Source: an uncultured Caulobacterales bacterium
GTDB lineage: Bacteria > Pseudomonadota > Alphaproteobacteria > Caulobacterales > Caulobacteraceae
Length of the DNA stretch: 64,000 bases
NCBI GenBank assembly: GCA_903900155.1
Contig: CAIUMD010000060.1
Coordinates: 1 to 64,000 of the forward strand
Reading direction: 5' to 3'
How positions within the stretch are numbered: position 1 is the first letter of the stretch; each line of letters starts with the position of its first letter. A program made the position numbers and the translations under genes. This document shows positions 1 to 10,410 of this stretch, in pieces. The notes under the pieces are model-generated. The model had not been told where the DNA came from. It worked only from the letters and a program-made list of their open reading frames with translations, and did not search any database.

Positions 1-69
1 CTCAGGATGAGGTTTCTACTGATAGGGCGTCAAAAATAGTCCTCATCCTGAGCTTGTCGAAGGACGAGG
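1..69. repeat. REP-like palindromic repeat, one full and one partial copy
   Basis: Bases 41-69 form an imperfect palindrome (CCTC-TCCT pairing with AGGA-GAGG around AGCTTGTCG). Bases 1-12 are the exact reverse complement of 41-52, so a second, partial copy in the opposite orientation enters from the left edge. The sequence is of the widespread intergenic type built around TCCTGAGCTTGTCGAAGGA seen in many proteobacteria. It lies just beyond the 3' end of the minus-strand gene at 78-1850 and could also act as a transcript-end hairpin. Confidence 0.6.
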
Positions 70-77
70 ACGGCCCC

Positions 78-1850
78 TCAGAACAACAGGTCGTCGTCCT
101 CGACGATAGCCGCCTCGGCCTCGACCTCGACGGCCGCCTCACCCAGACCCTCGGTCAGCGCGCGGTGAACCTCGCGTTCCTGGGCCATGGTGTATTGCTT
201 GGCTAGCTTGTCGGCGAGCGGACGCACCGCCGCGGCGATGTCGCCGGTTTCGATCTCGTACTCGCCAGCCATGTCCAGAAGCTGGTTGGCGGCGGCGTCC
301 AGCACCGAGCCGATCTGCTTGTGGAAGTCGAAGCGCTGAGACGCGCGGCGCAGCATGTCGACCACCTCGGCGCCTTGGCGGGCGACGGCGTTGAGGGCGG
401 TCTCGACGCCGTCGCCGGCCTTGCCGATGCGGGTGACCGCGTCGGTCAGCACGTTGGCGGCCGCGGCGGCCTTGCCGTCCTCGCCACCCTGCGCGGCTTC
501 GCGCTGGCCCAGGGCCTCGGCGGCGTTGAACAGGCCTTCCAGGGCGCTGGTCGTGTGGGCGGCGGACTTTTCCAGGTGGATGGCATGCTGGCGCAGCTCG
601 ATGGCGATGACGCCCAGCGGCTTGCCGGTCTCGCCGATGCGGCTGCACTTCAGCGTGGTGTTCAGCGCCATCATCTGCACGTCGGCGCGGATGTTCTGGA
701 TGCCGGCGATGCGTTCGGACAGGTCGCGGGCCGAGACGGCGGCCGAGCGGCTGACGTCCTCGGCGGCCCGCTCGCCGGCGGTCATGTCGCCGACCAGCTC
801 CAGGGCCTGGCCGACATTGCCTTCCAGGTTGCGCAGGAAGTTGGCGTCCTTGCCGCCCATCTGGTCTGAGCTCTGGCCCGAGGCCAGGTCGCGCAGGCGC
901 AGGAGTTCGGTTGCGTCGGCGGCCATGCCGATGACGTTCTGGCCGATGCGCGAGACGTCGCGGTGGAAATCCTCGGCCGTCGCGACCAACTGGGCGCCCA
1001 GCAGGCGGTGGACGAAGGCGTGGGCGCGGGCGCGGGGCTCGGCGTCGAGGGCGGCGATCTCGGCGCTGTCGTCCAGATACTTCAGGCCCGCCTGGACGTG
1101 TTCGATCCGCTGGCGGGTGATGTCGCCGATTTGCAGGGCCGCCAAGCCCGAGCCGACCTTCTTCTGAACGTCGCGGGCCAGGCTGGCCACGCTCTGGGCG
1201 ACCTGGGCGATCTTGGCGTGGTGGTCGGCGATGGCGCCGGCGCTGGCGGTCAGGGCGTCGGGCACGGCCGGCAGCAGGGCCACGCAGTCGCGGGCCAGTT
1301 CGTGCTCGTGCGTCAGGGCCCCGCGCAGGGTGTGGTCCAGGCCCGCCAGTTCGCCGGCGAAGGCGTCCAGCTGGGTGCGGCCCATGTCGATGCAGTCGTA
1401 GATCTCCTGGGCGAAGATCGCGAACTCCGGCCCGGCGGCGGCGATGCCGCCCGAGGTGATCTTGATGTTGATGGCGAAGACCCGAAGATAAGCCAGATGC
1501 TGGCGCATCTCCTCGATGCAGGCCCCCAGGCGGTCGCCGAACTTGACCAGTTCGCTGACCCGCTCGCGACGGGCGCCCAGGCTGCCCGGCAGGGATTTCA
1601 GGGACTCGGCGGCGCGGGCCAGGTCGGCGGTGGTGCTCGACACCGTGTCGGCGTCCAGATTGCCGCGCATGCTGTCGAGGCCAGCGATCAGGGCGCTGAC
1701 GCCGTCGACCGCGCGAGACAGGACGTCGCCGGCTTCCAGGAAGCGGCTTTCGACCACCTGACGGGCGGATTCCAGGCGCTGGCTGATCCGTGCGCCCTCG
1801 CCGGACGCCGCCGTGGTCTGCAAGACCGTCGCTTCTGCTGACAAGCCCAT
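78..1850 (-). CDS. Chemoreceptor-like alpha-helical protein without membrane segments
   Basis: A 590-aa protein, mostly alpha-helical and alanine-rich, with long heptad-like stretches typical of chemotaxis transducer or methyl-accepting-type signalling domains. I see no signal peptide and no hydrophobic transmembrane segment, so it is probably cytoplasmic. The C-terminus is acidic (EDDDLLF). It lies 84 bp downstream of, and in the same direction as, a hybrid histidine kinase, so a joint signalling role is plausible but inferred. I do not see the highly conserved hairpin-tip motif of classical MCPs, so the exact family is uncertain. The ATG at 1850 has only a weak ribosome binding site. Confidence 0.7.
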   Translation of the reverse strand: MGLSAEATVLQTTAASGEGARISQRLESARQVVESRFLEAGDVLSRAVDGVSALIAGLDSMRGNLDADTVSSTTADLARAAESLKSLPGSLGARRERVSELVKFGDRLGACIEEMRQHLAYLRVFAINIKITSGGIAAAGPEFAIFAQEIYDCIDMGRTQLDAFAGELAGLDHTLRGALTHEHELARDCVALLPAVPDALTASAGAIADHHAKIAQVAQSVASLARDVQKKVGSGLAALQIGDITRQRIEHVQAGLKYLDDSAEIAALDAEPRARAHAFVHRLLGAQLVATAEDFHRDVSRIGQNVIGMAADATELLRLRDLASGQSSDQMGGKDANFLRNLEGNVGQALELVGDMTAGERAAEDVSRSAAVSARDLSERIAGIQNIRADVQMMALNTTLKCSRIGETGKPLGVIAIELRQHAIHLEKSAAHTTSALEGLFNAAEALGQREAAQGGEDGKAAAAANVLTDAVTRIGKAGDGVETALNAVARQGAEVVDMLRRASQRFDFHKQIGSVLDAAANQLLDMAGEYEIETGDIAAAVRPLADKLAKQYTMAQEREVHRALTEGLGEAAVEVEAEAAIVEDDDLLF

Positions 1851-1934
1851 GAATTTGCCGATTGTTTTACTCAGCGACCACTATCGCGGGCATGTGCGAA
1901 GGCGGGGTAAAAATCCGCCAAAAATTTAGACGTT

Positions 1935-3872
<1,938 letters not shown>

Positions 3873-3936
3873 GAAGTCCCACGACCTCCGGTCCAGCATA
3901 GGCGCACAGCGGGCTGAAAAGACCGTTAAGTGTTGA

Positions 3937-4292
<356 letters not shown>

Positions 4293-4293
<1 letters not shown>

Positions 4294-5627
4294 TGAGCGG
4301 GCCCAGCCGTCGCGGGATCCTAGGCGGCTCGGCCGCATTGGCCCTGGCGAGCGGCGCGACCGCCGCGCCGAAGAAGACGTCCCTGCTGGCCCCGACCCCG
4401 CCGATGGGCTGGAACAGCTGGAACAGCTTCGCCACCACGATCACCGAAGCCCAGGCCCTGGATCAGGCCGCGATCATGGCCCGCGACCTGCTGCCGGCCG
4501 GCTACGACATCCTGACCGTCGACATCCAGTGGTACGAGCCCGGCGCCAGCAGCTACGAGTACGCGACGGCCCCCGTGCCGACGATGGACGACCACGGCCG
4601 CCTGCTGCCGGCTCCCAACCGTTTCCCGTCCAGCGCCGGCGGCCAGGGCTTCAAGCCGCTGGCCGACAAGATTCGCGCGCAAGGCCTGAGGTTCGGCGTC
4701 CACCTGATGCGCGGCGCCCCGCGCCTGGCGGTCGAGCGGGGGCTGACGGTGCTGGGGACCAGCCTCTCGATCGCCGATATTGTCGACAAGCGCAGCGTCT
4801 GCGCCTGGAATCCCGACATGTACGGGGTCGACATGAGTAAGCCCGGCGCCCAGGCCTATTACGACAGCGTCTTCGCGTTGCTGGCGTCCTGGGGCGTGGA
4901 TTTCGTCAAGGTCGACGACCTCTCGCGGCCTTATGACGCCCACATGGCGGAGATCGAGGCGATCCATCGCGCCATCGGTCGTACGGGACGGCCGATGATC
5001 CTCAGCATGTCGCCCGGCGAGACCCCGGTGATCCGCGGCGCGCACGCCAGGCAGCACGCCCAGATGTGGCGGATCTCGGACGACTTCTGGGACGATTGGA
5101 AGATGCTGGAGGCCCAGTTCACCCGGCTGGAGAACTGGTCGCCCTTCATCGGCGACGGCGGCTGGCCCGACGCCGACATGCTGCCGCTGGGCCGGCTGGC
5201 CCTGGGCGAGCGCGATACGAAGTTCACGCCCGACGAACAGCGCACCCTGATGAGCCTGTGGTCGATCGCCCGCTCGCCGCTGATCATGGGCGGGGATCTC
5301 CGCCACCTGGACGCTCCGACCAAGGCCCTGCTGACCAATCCCGAAATCATCGCGGTCAATCAGGCCTCTGGCCAGAACCGCCCGCACTTCGTCGAGGACG
5401 GGGTCCGCGTCTGGACCGCCAAGGCGGCCGACGGCGACGACTACCTGGCGCTGTTCAATACCGGCGGCAAGCCGCGCGAGGTCGGCGTGGACCTGAGGGC
5501 GGTAGGCCTGCCGGGGTCGGTCGCGGTGCGCGACCTGTGGAGCCGGAGCGACGCCGGCCGCGCCTCGGGCCGCTTCGCCGTCCCGCTGCCGCCGCATGGC
5601 GCGGGGCTCTACCGCCTGCGCGGATAG
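4293..5627 (+). CDS. GH27 alpha-galactosidase, exported
   Basis: A 444-aa glycoside hydrolase family 27 enzyme, predicted to release terminal alpha-galactosyl residues from plant oligosaccharides. The N-terminus SRRGILGGSAALALA followed by ASGATA looks like a twin-arginine signal peptide, placing it in the periplasm or outside. Family marks: PPMGWNSWNSF near residue 37, nucleophile Asp208 in FVKVDD, acid/base Asp264 in WRISDDFWDDW, and RSPLIMGGDLR. A small beta-sandwich follows. It overlaps the DUF1244 stop by one base and is followed after 5 bp by a LytTR regulator. GH27 also includes beta-L-arabinopyranosidases, so that specificity is possible. Confidence 0.88.
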
Positions 5628-5632
5628 GCTTG

Positions 5633-6391
5633 ATGGCGGCAGGTCCCGACACGGCGCGGCGATGGGCCATCGAGCTGGCGATGCTGACCGCCATGGGCCT
5701 GCTGCTGGGCTTCCTGGGGCCGTTCGGGGCCGAGCACATGACGTCCGCGCGCCGCTACGGCTACTGGATGATCTGCGTGGTCGGCAGCGGCCTGATCGGC
5801 ATCGGGCTGGACTGGCTGCTGGCGCGGCGCGTGCCGGGAACCTGGCGGCGCGTGGTCCTGGTCTCGGCTCTGATGACGCCGCTGGCGGTGTTGCTGGTGA
5901 TGACGGCCGCGGTGGTCATCTTTGGCGACCGCTACAGCTGGACCAACCTCTGGAAGCTGCTGCCGCAGTCGCTGCCGATCGCGCTGGCCATGATGGCGGT
6001 CCGGGCCCTGGCCTGGCGGCCCAGGCCCCATCGCGTCGAGACCCGCACCATCGTCGAACCGCCGCTGCCGCAGGCCGAAGCCGCCTTCCGCAAGCGCTTG
6101 TCGGCCAGGCGGCGCGGCGCGCGATTGATCGCCGTTGAAGCCCACGACCACTATCTGAAGGTCCACACCGACGCTGGTGAGGAACTGATCACCCTGCGCT
6201 TCGCCGACGCCCTGGACGAACTGGCCAAGGTCCACGGCTGGCGCGTCCACCGCTCCTGGTGGGTGGCGGCCGAGGCGGTGGAAGGCGTGCGCTGGCGACG
6301 CGGCGCCGGCGAAGTCCGTCTGGCTGGCGGCCTGGAAGCTCCCGTCAGCCGGACGTACGCGCCGGTGCTGAAAGGGGCGGGGTGGTTCTAG
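5633..6391 (+). CDS. Membrane-anchored LytTR-type transcriptional regulator
   Basis: A 252-aa protein with four hydrophobic segments in the N-terminal 130 residues (around 14-31, 42-61, 73-93, 107-122) and a C-terminal LytTR DNA-binding domain (LIAVEAHDHYLKVHTDAGE, then RVHRSWWVAAEAV and a SRTYAPVLK ending). Such fusions bind DNA from the membrane and are common in alphaproteobacteria. It begins 5 bp after the alpha-galactosidase stop and is probably cotranscribed, so it may control that enzyme or report on envelope state. ATG at 5633 is used; a TTG lies immediately before it. Confidence 0.82.
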   Translation: MAAGPDTARRWAIELAMLTAMGLLLGFLGPFGAEHMTSARRYGYWMICVVGSGLIGIGLDWLLARRVPGTWRRVVLVSALMTPLAVLLVMTAAVVIFGDRYSWTNLWKLLPQSLPIALAMMAVRALAWRPRPHRVETRTIVEPPLPQAEAAFRKRLSARRRGARLIAVEAHDHYLKVHTDAGEELITLRFADALDELAKVHGWRVHRSWWVAAEAVEGVRWRRGAGEVRLAGGLEAPVSRTYAPVLKGAGWF

Positions 6392-6463
6392 CGCGCGATC
6401 ACACTTGTCGCGTGTGGCGACTTAAGCTTTGCTGTCCTGGATTGCGTGCGAAGGGGGCAAGCG

Positions 6464-7471
6464 ATGGTGACCGTTCGTCAGTTCAGTCGCGGCGTTGGCC
6501 GGACGATGCGCGCCATCGAGCGTGATCGTCAGCGAGCAGTTCGTCAGCGTCTTCTTCACGAAAAGGCCATGGCGCGGCAGGCGACGCTCGATGCGGCCGC
6601 GGACGCGGCGCAGGCCTATGAAGACCTTCTGGAGATGCTGACCGGCGCCCATCGTGAGGACTTCAGACGGATGGACTGGCTGACGACGGCGATCGCCAAG
6701 CCGCCCGAGGATCCGGCGGCGACGGACTTTCGCGAACAGAAGGCGATGCAGGCGTTGCAGGCCTATGCGCCGGGTTGGTTCGCCCGGACCTTCGGTCTCG
6801 CGAAGGGCGCGCGTCGCAAGCTGTCGGAGGCGGTCAGGATCGCCCGACAACAAGACGCGGACGACTTCGCCGATCGTCAACGCACGGTCACGCAGCGACG
6901 TGAGGAGATCGCCTTAGCCGGGGCAGTGACGAGACTGGAGCCACAGGCCGTGCTCTCGGCGCTAAATCAGCATGTGGTGCTGGCTGAAACGCCAGTCGAG
7001 GGTGTCAATGTCCTAGCCAGCGCCGGACGTTTGGTGGCTGTTCTCAATGGGCTCGAAATCGAGGATATGCCGCGCCAATCCACCACTCTGCTGCAGTCAG
7101 GCAAGGCGTCTCAGAAAGCGCTCACGACGACCCGGATTCACGAACTGCATCGGGATTGTGTGCGTTCGGCGGCTGTCCGCGTCGCGGCGGAGTTCCTGCG
7201 GGTGATCCCAATCGATGAGGTCGAGGTCTTGGTCGAAGTCGATCTCTTGGATCGCGGTTCTGGCCACATCGCCCCCCAGCCCGTGCTCTACCTTCGTGTC
7301 ATCGCCCAGGCGCTCGAGACCGTGAATCTGGCGCTAGCCGAGCCGGCGCCGCTGATCGAACGTCTGGGCGGTCGCCTGAACTGGAAACGCAAGGAAGGGC
7401 TCGGCGCCATCGATGTGACGACGCTGAACCTGCCTCCCGAATTGTCGCGCGATACGCCGGCGGCCGCCTAG
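6464..7471 (+). CDS. Unrecognised 335-aa soluble protein
   Basis: I do not recognise this family. The N-terminal half (residues 1-150) is highly charged and likely coiled-coil, rich in Arg, Ala and Gln. The second half is a compact alpha/beta region (AVLSALNQHVVLAETPVEGVN onward) ending in a Pro-rich tail. There is no signal peptide or membrane segment. The ATG at 6464 has AAGGGGG six bases upstream, better than the GTG at 6446. Third positions are less GC-rich than in neighbouring genes. Its TAG stop directly abuts a glycosidase remnant read in the same frame, which suggests this gene arrived with an insertion/deletion event. Confidence 0.7.
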   Translation: MVTVRQFSRGVGRTMRAIERDRQRAVRQRLLHEKAMARQATLDAAADAAQAYEDLLEMLTGAHREDFRRMDWLTTAIAKPPEDPAATDFREQKAMQALQAYAPGWFARTFGLAKGARRKLSEAVRIARQQDADDFADRQRTVTQRREEIALAGAVTRLEPQAVLSALNQHVVLAETPVEGVNVLASAGRLVAVLNGLEIEDMPRQSTTLLQSGKASQKALTTTRIHELHRDCVRSAAVRVAAEFLRVIPIDEVEVLVEVDLLDRGSGHIAPQPVLYLRVIAQALETVNLALAEPAPLIERLGGRLNWKRKEGLGAIDVTTLNLPPELSRDTPAAA

Positions 7472-7810
7472 GCGTTCAACGCCTGGGGCGACCCGACCAA
7501 CTCGCCCGGGCTCACGGTGATCATCCCTTTCACCCGCATGCTGGCCGGTCCCATGGACCTCACGCCGGGGATCACGAGGCTCGTCCGGACGCCTTCCAGT
7601 TCATCCGTGATGCGCCGACCGATTGGGAGACGTCCAGGACCCTGCAGGGCCAGGTTGGGGACTATGTCGTCGTCGCCCGCCAGCAGCGCGGGGCCAAGGA
7701 CTGGTTCCTGGGCGCCCTGATCGACGAGAAGAAGATCGTCACCGCCAAGGGACGGCCTGGACATGGCGCCTGGCGGCGGCGCGGCGATCCGGTTCAAAAT
7801 CCTGGACTGA
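7472..7810 (+). pseudogene. Remnant of a GH97 alpha-glucosidase/galactosidase (C-terminal pieces)
   Basis: Two family GH97 (SusB-type) segments survive. The first, from 7472, reads FNAWGDPTNSP then PFTRMLAGPMDLTPG, the conserved region following the catalytic barrel strands. The second, from about 7591 in another frame, reads FIRDAPTDWETSRTLQG, then GDYVVVARQQ and KDWFLGALIDE, the C-terminal beta-sandwich entry. The intervening stretch that normally separates these motifs is missing, the frame is shifted at the junction, and the N-terminal two thirds are gone. It cannot encode an enzyme. GH97 members are exo-acting alpha-glycosidases, fitting the nearby alpha-galactosidase as a former glycan-use locus. 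Confidence 0.75.
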
Positions 7811-7850
7811 CGGGCTCGGAACTATAGTTTTTACGCAACACGTCGTTCAT

Positions 7851-7936
7851 CGACCTTCCAAAGCAATTGTCGGGCGGCTCGGGGCTCTGTAAGCAGGCGC
7901 CTTACTGGTCGCCCAACGAGGCGTTTTGGAAGGTCG
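7851..7936 (+). promoter_or_regulatory. Structured leader with 12-bp inverted repeat masking the wzm ribosome binding site
   Basis: CGACCTTCCAAA at 7851-7862 is perfectly complementary to TTTGGAAGGTCG at 7925-7936. The second arm contains the Shine-Dalgarno GGAAGG for the start codon at 7940. Within the enclosed 62 bases are nested pairs GGGCG (7872-7876) with CGCCC (7910-7914), and GTAAG (7889-7893) with CTTAC (7901-7905). As RNA this could fold into a branched structure that hides the ribosome binding site of the polysaccharide operon. It may equally be a small palindromic element. No known riboswitch or JUMPstart motif was recognised. Confidence 0.5.
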
Positions 7937-7939
7937 CGA

Positions 7940-8731
7940 ATGCCGAGTCCCGTGATGGCGGCGCTCAAGGATGTGGGAGACGGGATCCGTCTCGCGCCCC
8001 TGTGGTGGCGGCTTGGCCTGGACCAGACGGCGTCGCGCTTCCAGCGTTCGATCCTGGGTCCGTTCTGGATGGCGTGCAACCTGCTGGTCGTCGCCTTCGC
8101 CCTGGCCTTCCTGGTCAGCGCCCTGATGGGCGCGGACATCATGAAGAGCTATCCACAGGTGGTGGCGGGCCTGCTGGCCTGGTCGCTGGTGGGCACGGCC
8201 ATGGCCGAATCCCAGGCGATCTTCCTCTACAACGCCGGCCTGATGCAGAACCAGCGCCTGCCGCTCAGCTTCTACGTCTTCCTGCACGTGCAGAAGGCCG
8301 CGACGAACTTCCTGTTCCAGGCCATCGCCTTCTGGGTGGTGATGCTGATCATGGGCCGCTTCGTCGCGCCGCACTGGACGCTGATCCCGGCGATCGTGGT
8401 GATGCTGCTGATCGTGGGCCTACAGGGCTTCGTCATCGCCATCCCGTCGACCCGGTTCCGCGACGTGGCCTATATGATGAGCTACCTCGTCCAGCTCTTG
8501 TTCTACGTGACGCCCGTGTTCTGGCTGGCGACCAACGTCAGCGCCAAGCACCGCTGGGTCGTCGAGCTGAACCCGTTCACCCACCAGGTGGAGTTGCTGC
8601 GCGCGCCCCTGACCGGCCACGCGCCGGCGCTCGTCGACTGGTGCTGGACGCTGGGCGCCACCGGCGTCCTCGCCATCATCGCCTTCACGCTGCTGGCCTT
8701 GTTCCGCAAGCGCGTGGTCTTCTGGCTGTAG
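7940..8731 (+). CDS. wzm: ABC-2 type polysaccharide export permease
   Basis: A 263-aa inner-membrane protein with about six hydrophobic segments, matching the ABC2_membrane (Wzm/TagG) family that exports O-antigen or capsule-type polysaccharide. Typical features are RFQRSILGPFWMACNLLV near the N-terminus, RFRDVAYMMSYLVQLLFY in the middle, and the NPFTHQVELLRAPL region before the last helices. Its ATPase partner follows after 9 bp. ATG at 7940 is preceded by GGAAGG, itself inside an inverted repeat. It heads a chain of surface-polysaccharide genes with tiny gaps or overlaps. Confidence 0.87.
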   Translation: MPSPVMAALKDVGDGIRLAPLWWRLGLDQTASRFQRSILGPFWMACNLLVVAFALAFLVSALMGADIMKSYPQVVAGLLAWSLVGTAMAESQAIFLYNAGLMQNQRLPLSFYVFLHVQKAATNFLFQAIAFWVVMLIMGRFVAPHWTLIPAIVVMLLIVGLQGFVIAIPSTRFRDVAYMMSYLVQLLFYVTPVFWLATNVSAKHRWVVELNPFTHQVELLRAPLTGHAPALVDWCWTLGATGVLAIIAFTLLALFRKRVVFWL

Positions 8732-8740
8732 GAGCAGGCG

Positions 8741-9493
8741 ATGACGCACCAGATCACGCTGAAGAACGTCGATCTCGACTACTTCGTCTACAGCCTGCGC
8801 TCGCAGTCGCTGCGCAGCGCCGTGTTCAACCTCGCGGTCGGCGGCAAGATGTACAAGGCCGCCGGTGACGTGGCCGCGGTCAAGGCGCTGCACGACATCA
8901 ACCTGGACATCGTCGAGGGCGACCGTATCGCGCTGGTGGGCCACAACGGCTCGGGCAAGACGACCCTGCTCAAGGTCATCGCCGGCATCTATCACCCCAC
9001 GCGGGGCGACCTGAAAATCGACGGCGACATCACCTCGATGATCGCCATCAACGCCGGCCTGGACATGGAGGCCACCGGCCTTCGCAACATCCACAAGCTG
9101 GGCATGATGCGCCGGCTGTCGCGCAAGACGATCGACAGCCGCGTCGAGGCCATCGCCGAGTTCTCGGGCCTGGGCGACTTTCTCCACTTGCCGGTTCGCA
9201 CCTATTCGGCCGGCATGCAGGCGCGCCTGATGTTCGCCGTGGCCACCGGGTTCGAGGCCGACATCCTGGTGCTGGACGAGTGGCTCAGCGCCGGCGACGC
9301 CGCCTTCGTGCAGAAGGCCGCCGACCGCATGCACCGGATGGTCGAGGACGCCAAGATCGTGGTCCTGGCCACCCATGACCACGATCTGGTGCGCCGGGTC
9401 TGCAACCGCGTCTGCGAACTGCAGGGCGGCCGTATCGCCTTCCTGGGCACCACCGAGGAATGGCTGGCTTACAAGGAATCCCAGGCCGCATGA
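8741..9493 (+). CDS. wzt: ABC transporter ATPase for polysaccharide export
   Basis: A 250-aa ATPase of the Wzt/TagH type that powers the preceding permease at the inner membrane. Walker A GHNGSGKT is at residues 67-74, signature YSAGMQ at 155-160, Walker B DILVLDE at 174-180, and the H-loop in LATHDHD. It lacks the C-terminal carbohydrate-binding extension found in long Wzt proteins such as those of E. coli O8/O9a, so export is probably not coupled to recognition of a chain-end modification by this subunit. Its TGA overlaps the ATG of the methyltransferase. Confidence 0.88.
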   Translation: MTHQITLKNVDLDYFVYSLRSQSLRSAVFNLAVGGKMYKAAGDVAAVKALHDINLDIVEGDRIALVGHNGSGKTTLLKVIAGIYHPTRGDLKIDGDITSMIAINAGLDMEATGLRNIHKLGMMRRLSRKTIDSRVEAIAEFSGLGDFLHLPVRTYSAGMQARLMFAVATGFEADILVLDEWLSAGDAAFVQKAADRMHRMVEDAKIVVLATHDHDLVRRVCNRVCELQGGRIAFLGTTEEWLAYKESQAA

Positions 9494-10410
9494 CCGACAC
9501 CGTCCGTCGTATCGCGCACGAAGACCTCAAGGGCGTGGCCGCCGACGTGTGGCTGGCGCGCCTGAAGCGTTCGGTCGCCGAACGGGTGCAGGGTGGGGTG
9601 CTGTACCCTGACTTCCCGTCGGCCGAGATCCAGCGCCAGTTCGTCGGCTCGGCCTATGAGGACGCCCTCGATGAGGCCGGCCGCTTCTATCGCTTCGCCC
9701 AGGAGAGCATGGGCGATCGCGGCTACAAGCAGTCCTGCGGGAGGGGTTATCTGGACTTCGGTTGCGGTTGGGGTCGGATCGGCCGGTTCTTCCTGCGCGA
9801 TTTCCAGGCCGACGACATCGTCGGGGTCGACATCGATCCGGACATGGTCGCCTTCTGCGCCGGCGCCAACCTGCCGGGAAGCTTCGACACCATCGTCAAC
9901 GGCCAGCCGCTGCCGTTCGCCGACGGCCATTTCCGGCTGGTGACGGCCTATTCGGTCTTTACCCACCTGCCGCCGCACCTGTTCCGCGCCTGGCTGGCCG
10001 AGCTGATGCGCGTGCTGGCCCCGGGCGGCCTGCTGGTCTTCACGGTCGAGCCGCCGCGCTTCCTGGACTTCATCGAGGCCGCCGACCCCAATTCCGAGAA
10101 CGGCTGGCATGTGGCCCTGTCGGCCTACAAGGACCAGCTGCCGCGCATGCGGGCCGAACTGGCCCAGGACGGCATCGCCTATCTACCCTCGGGCGGCGGC
10201 GCCTATCGCGAGTCCGACGTCTATGGCGACACGACCGTGACCGCCAAGTACGTGGCCAAGGAAGCCGCCCCGCACGGCGGCGAGGTGGTGCGCTATATCG
10301 ACGACCCGGCCCGCTTCTTCCAGGCGGCGGTGGTCATCCGCAAGCGCGACCCCAACCGCCCGCAAGGCTTCTTCGCGCGGCTGCTGGCCCGTCTTTCGGG
10401 CAAGGCATGA
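9490..10410 (+). CDS. SAM-dependent methyltransferase in polysaccharide operon
   Basis: A 306-aa class I methyltransferase. The SAM-binding motif is LDFGCGWGRIGRFF, followed by VGVDIDPDMV, and post-motif LRVLAPGG-like LMRVLAPGGLLVF. The N-terminal about 80 residues and C-terminal about 100 residues are extra and may bind the acceptor. The location between the exporter ATPase and glycan-assembly genes (4-bp overlaps on both sides) suggests it methylates a sugar, possibly as chain-terminating or decorating modification; the acceptor is unknown. Confidence 0.82.
   Translation: MTDTVRRIAHEDLKGVAADVWLARLKRSVAERVQGGVLYPDFPSAEIQRQFVGSAYEDALDEAGRFYRFAQESMGDRGYKQSCGRGYLDFGCGWGRIGRFFLRDFQADDIVGVDIDPDMVAFCAGANLPGSFDTIVNGQPLPFADGHFRLVTAYSVFTHLPPHLFRAWLAELMRVLAPGGLLVFTVEPPRFLDFIEAADPNSENGWHVALSAYKDQLPRMRAELAQDGIAYLPSGGGAYRESDVYGDTTVTAKYVAKEAAPHGGEVVRYIDDPARFFQAAVVIRKRDPNRPQGFFARLLARLSGKA

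Noticed and set aside
9762-10406. N-terminal extension of the WbsX/RgpF protein over the methyltransferase gene
   Set aside because: The methyltransferase motifs are in the other frame, and ATG at 10407 overlaps its stop in the normal coupled manner; the extension is Arg/Pro-rich noise.
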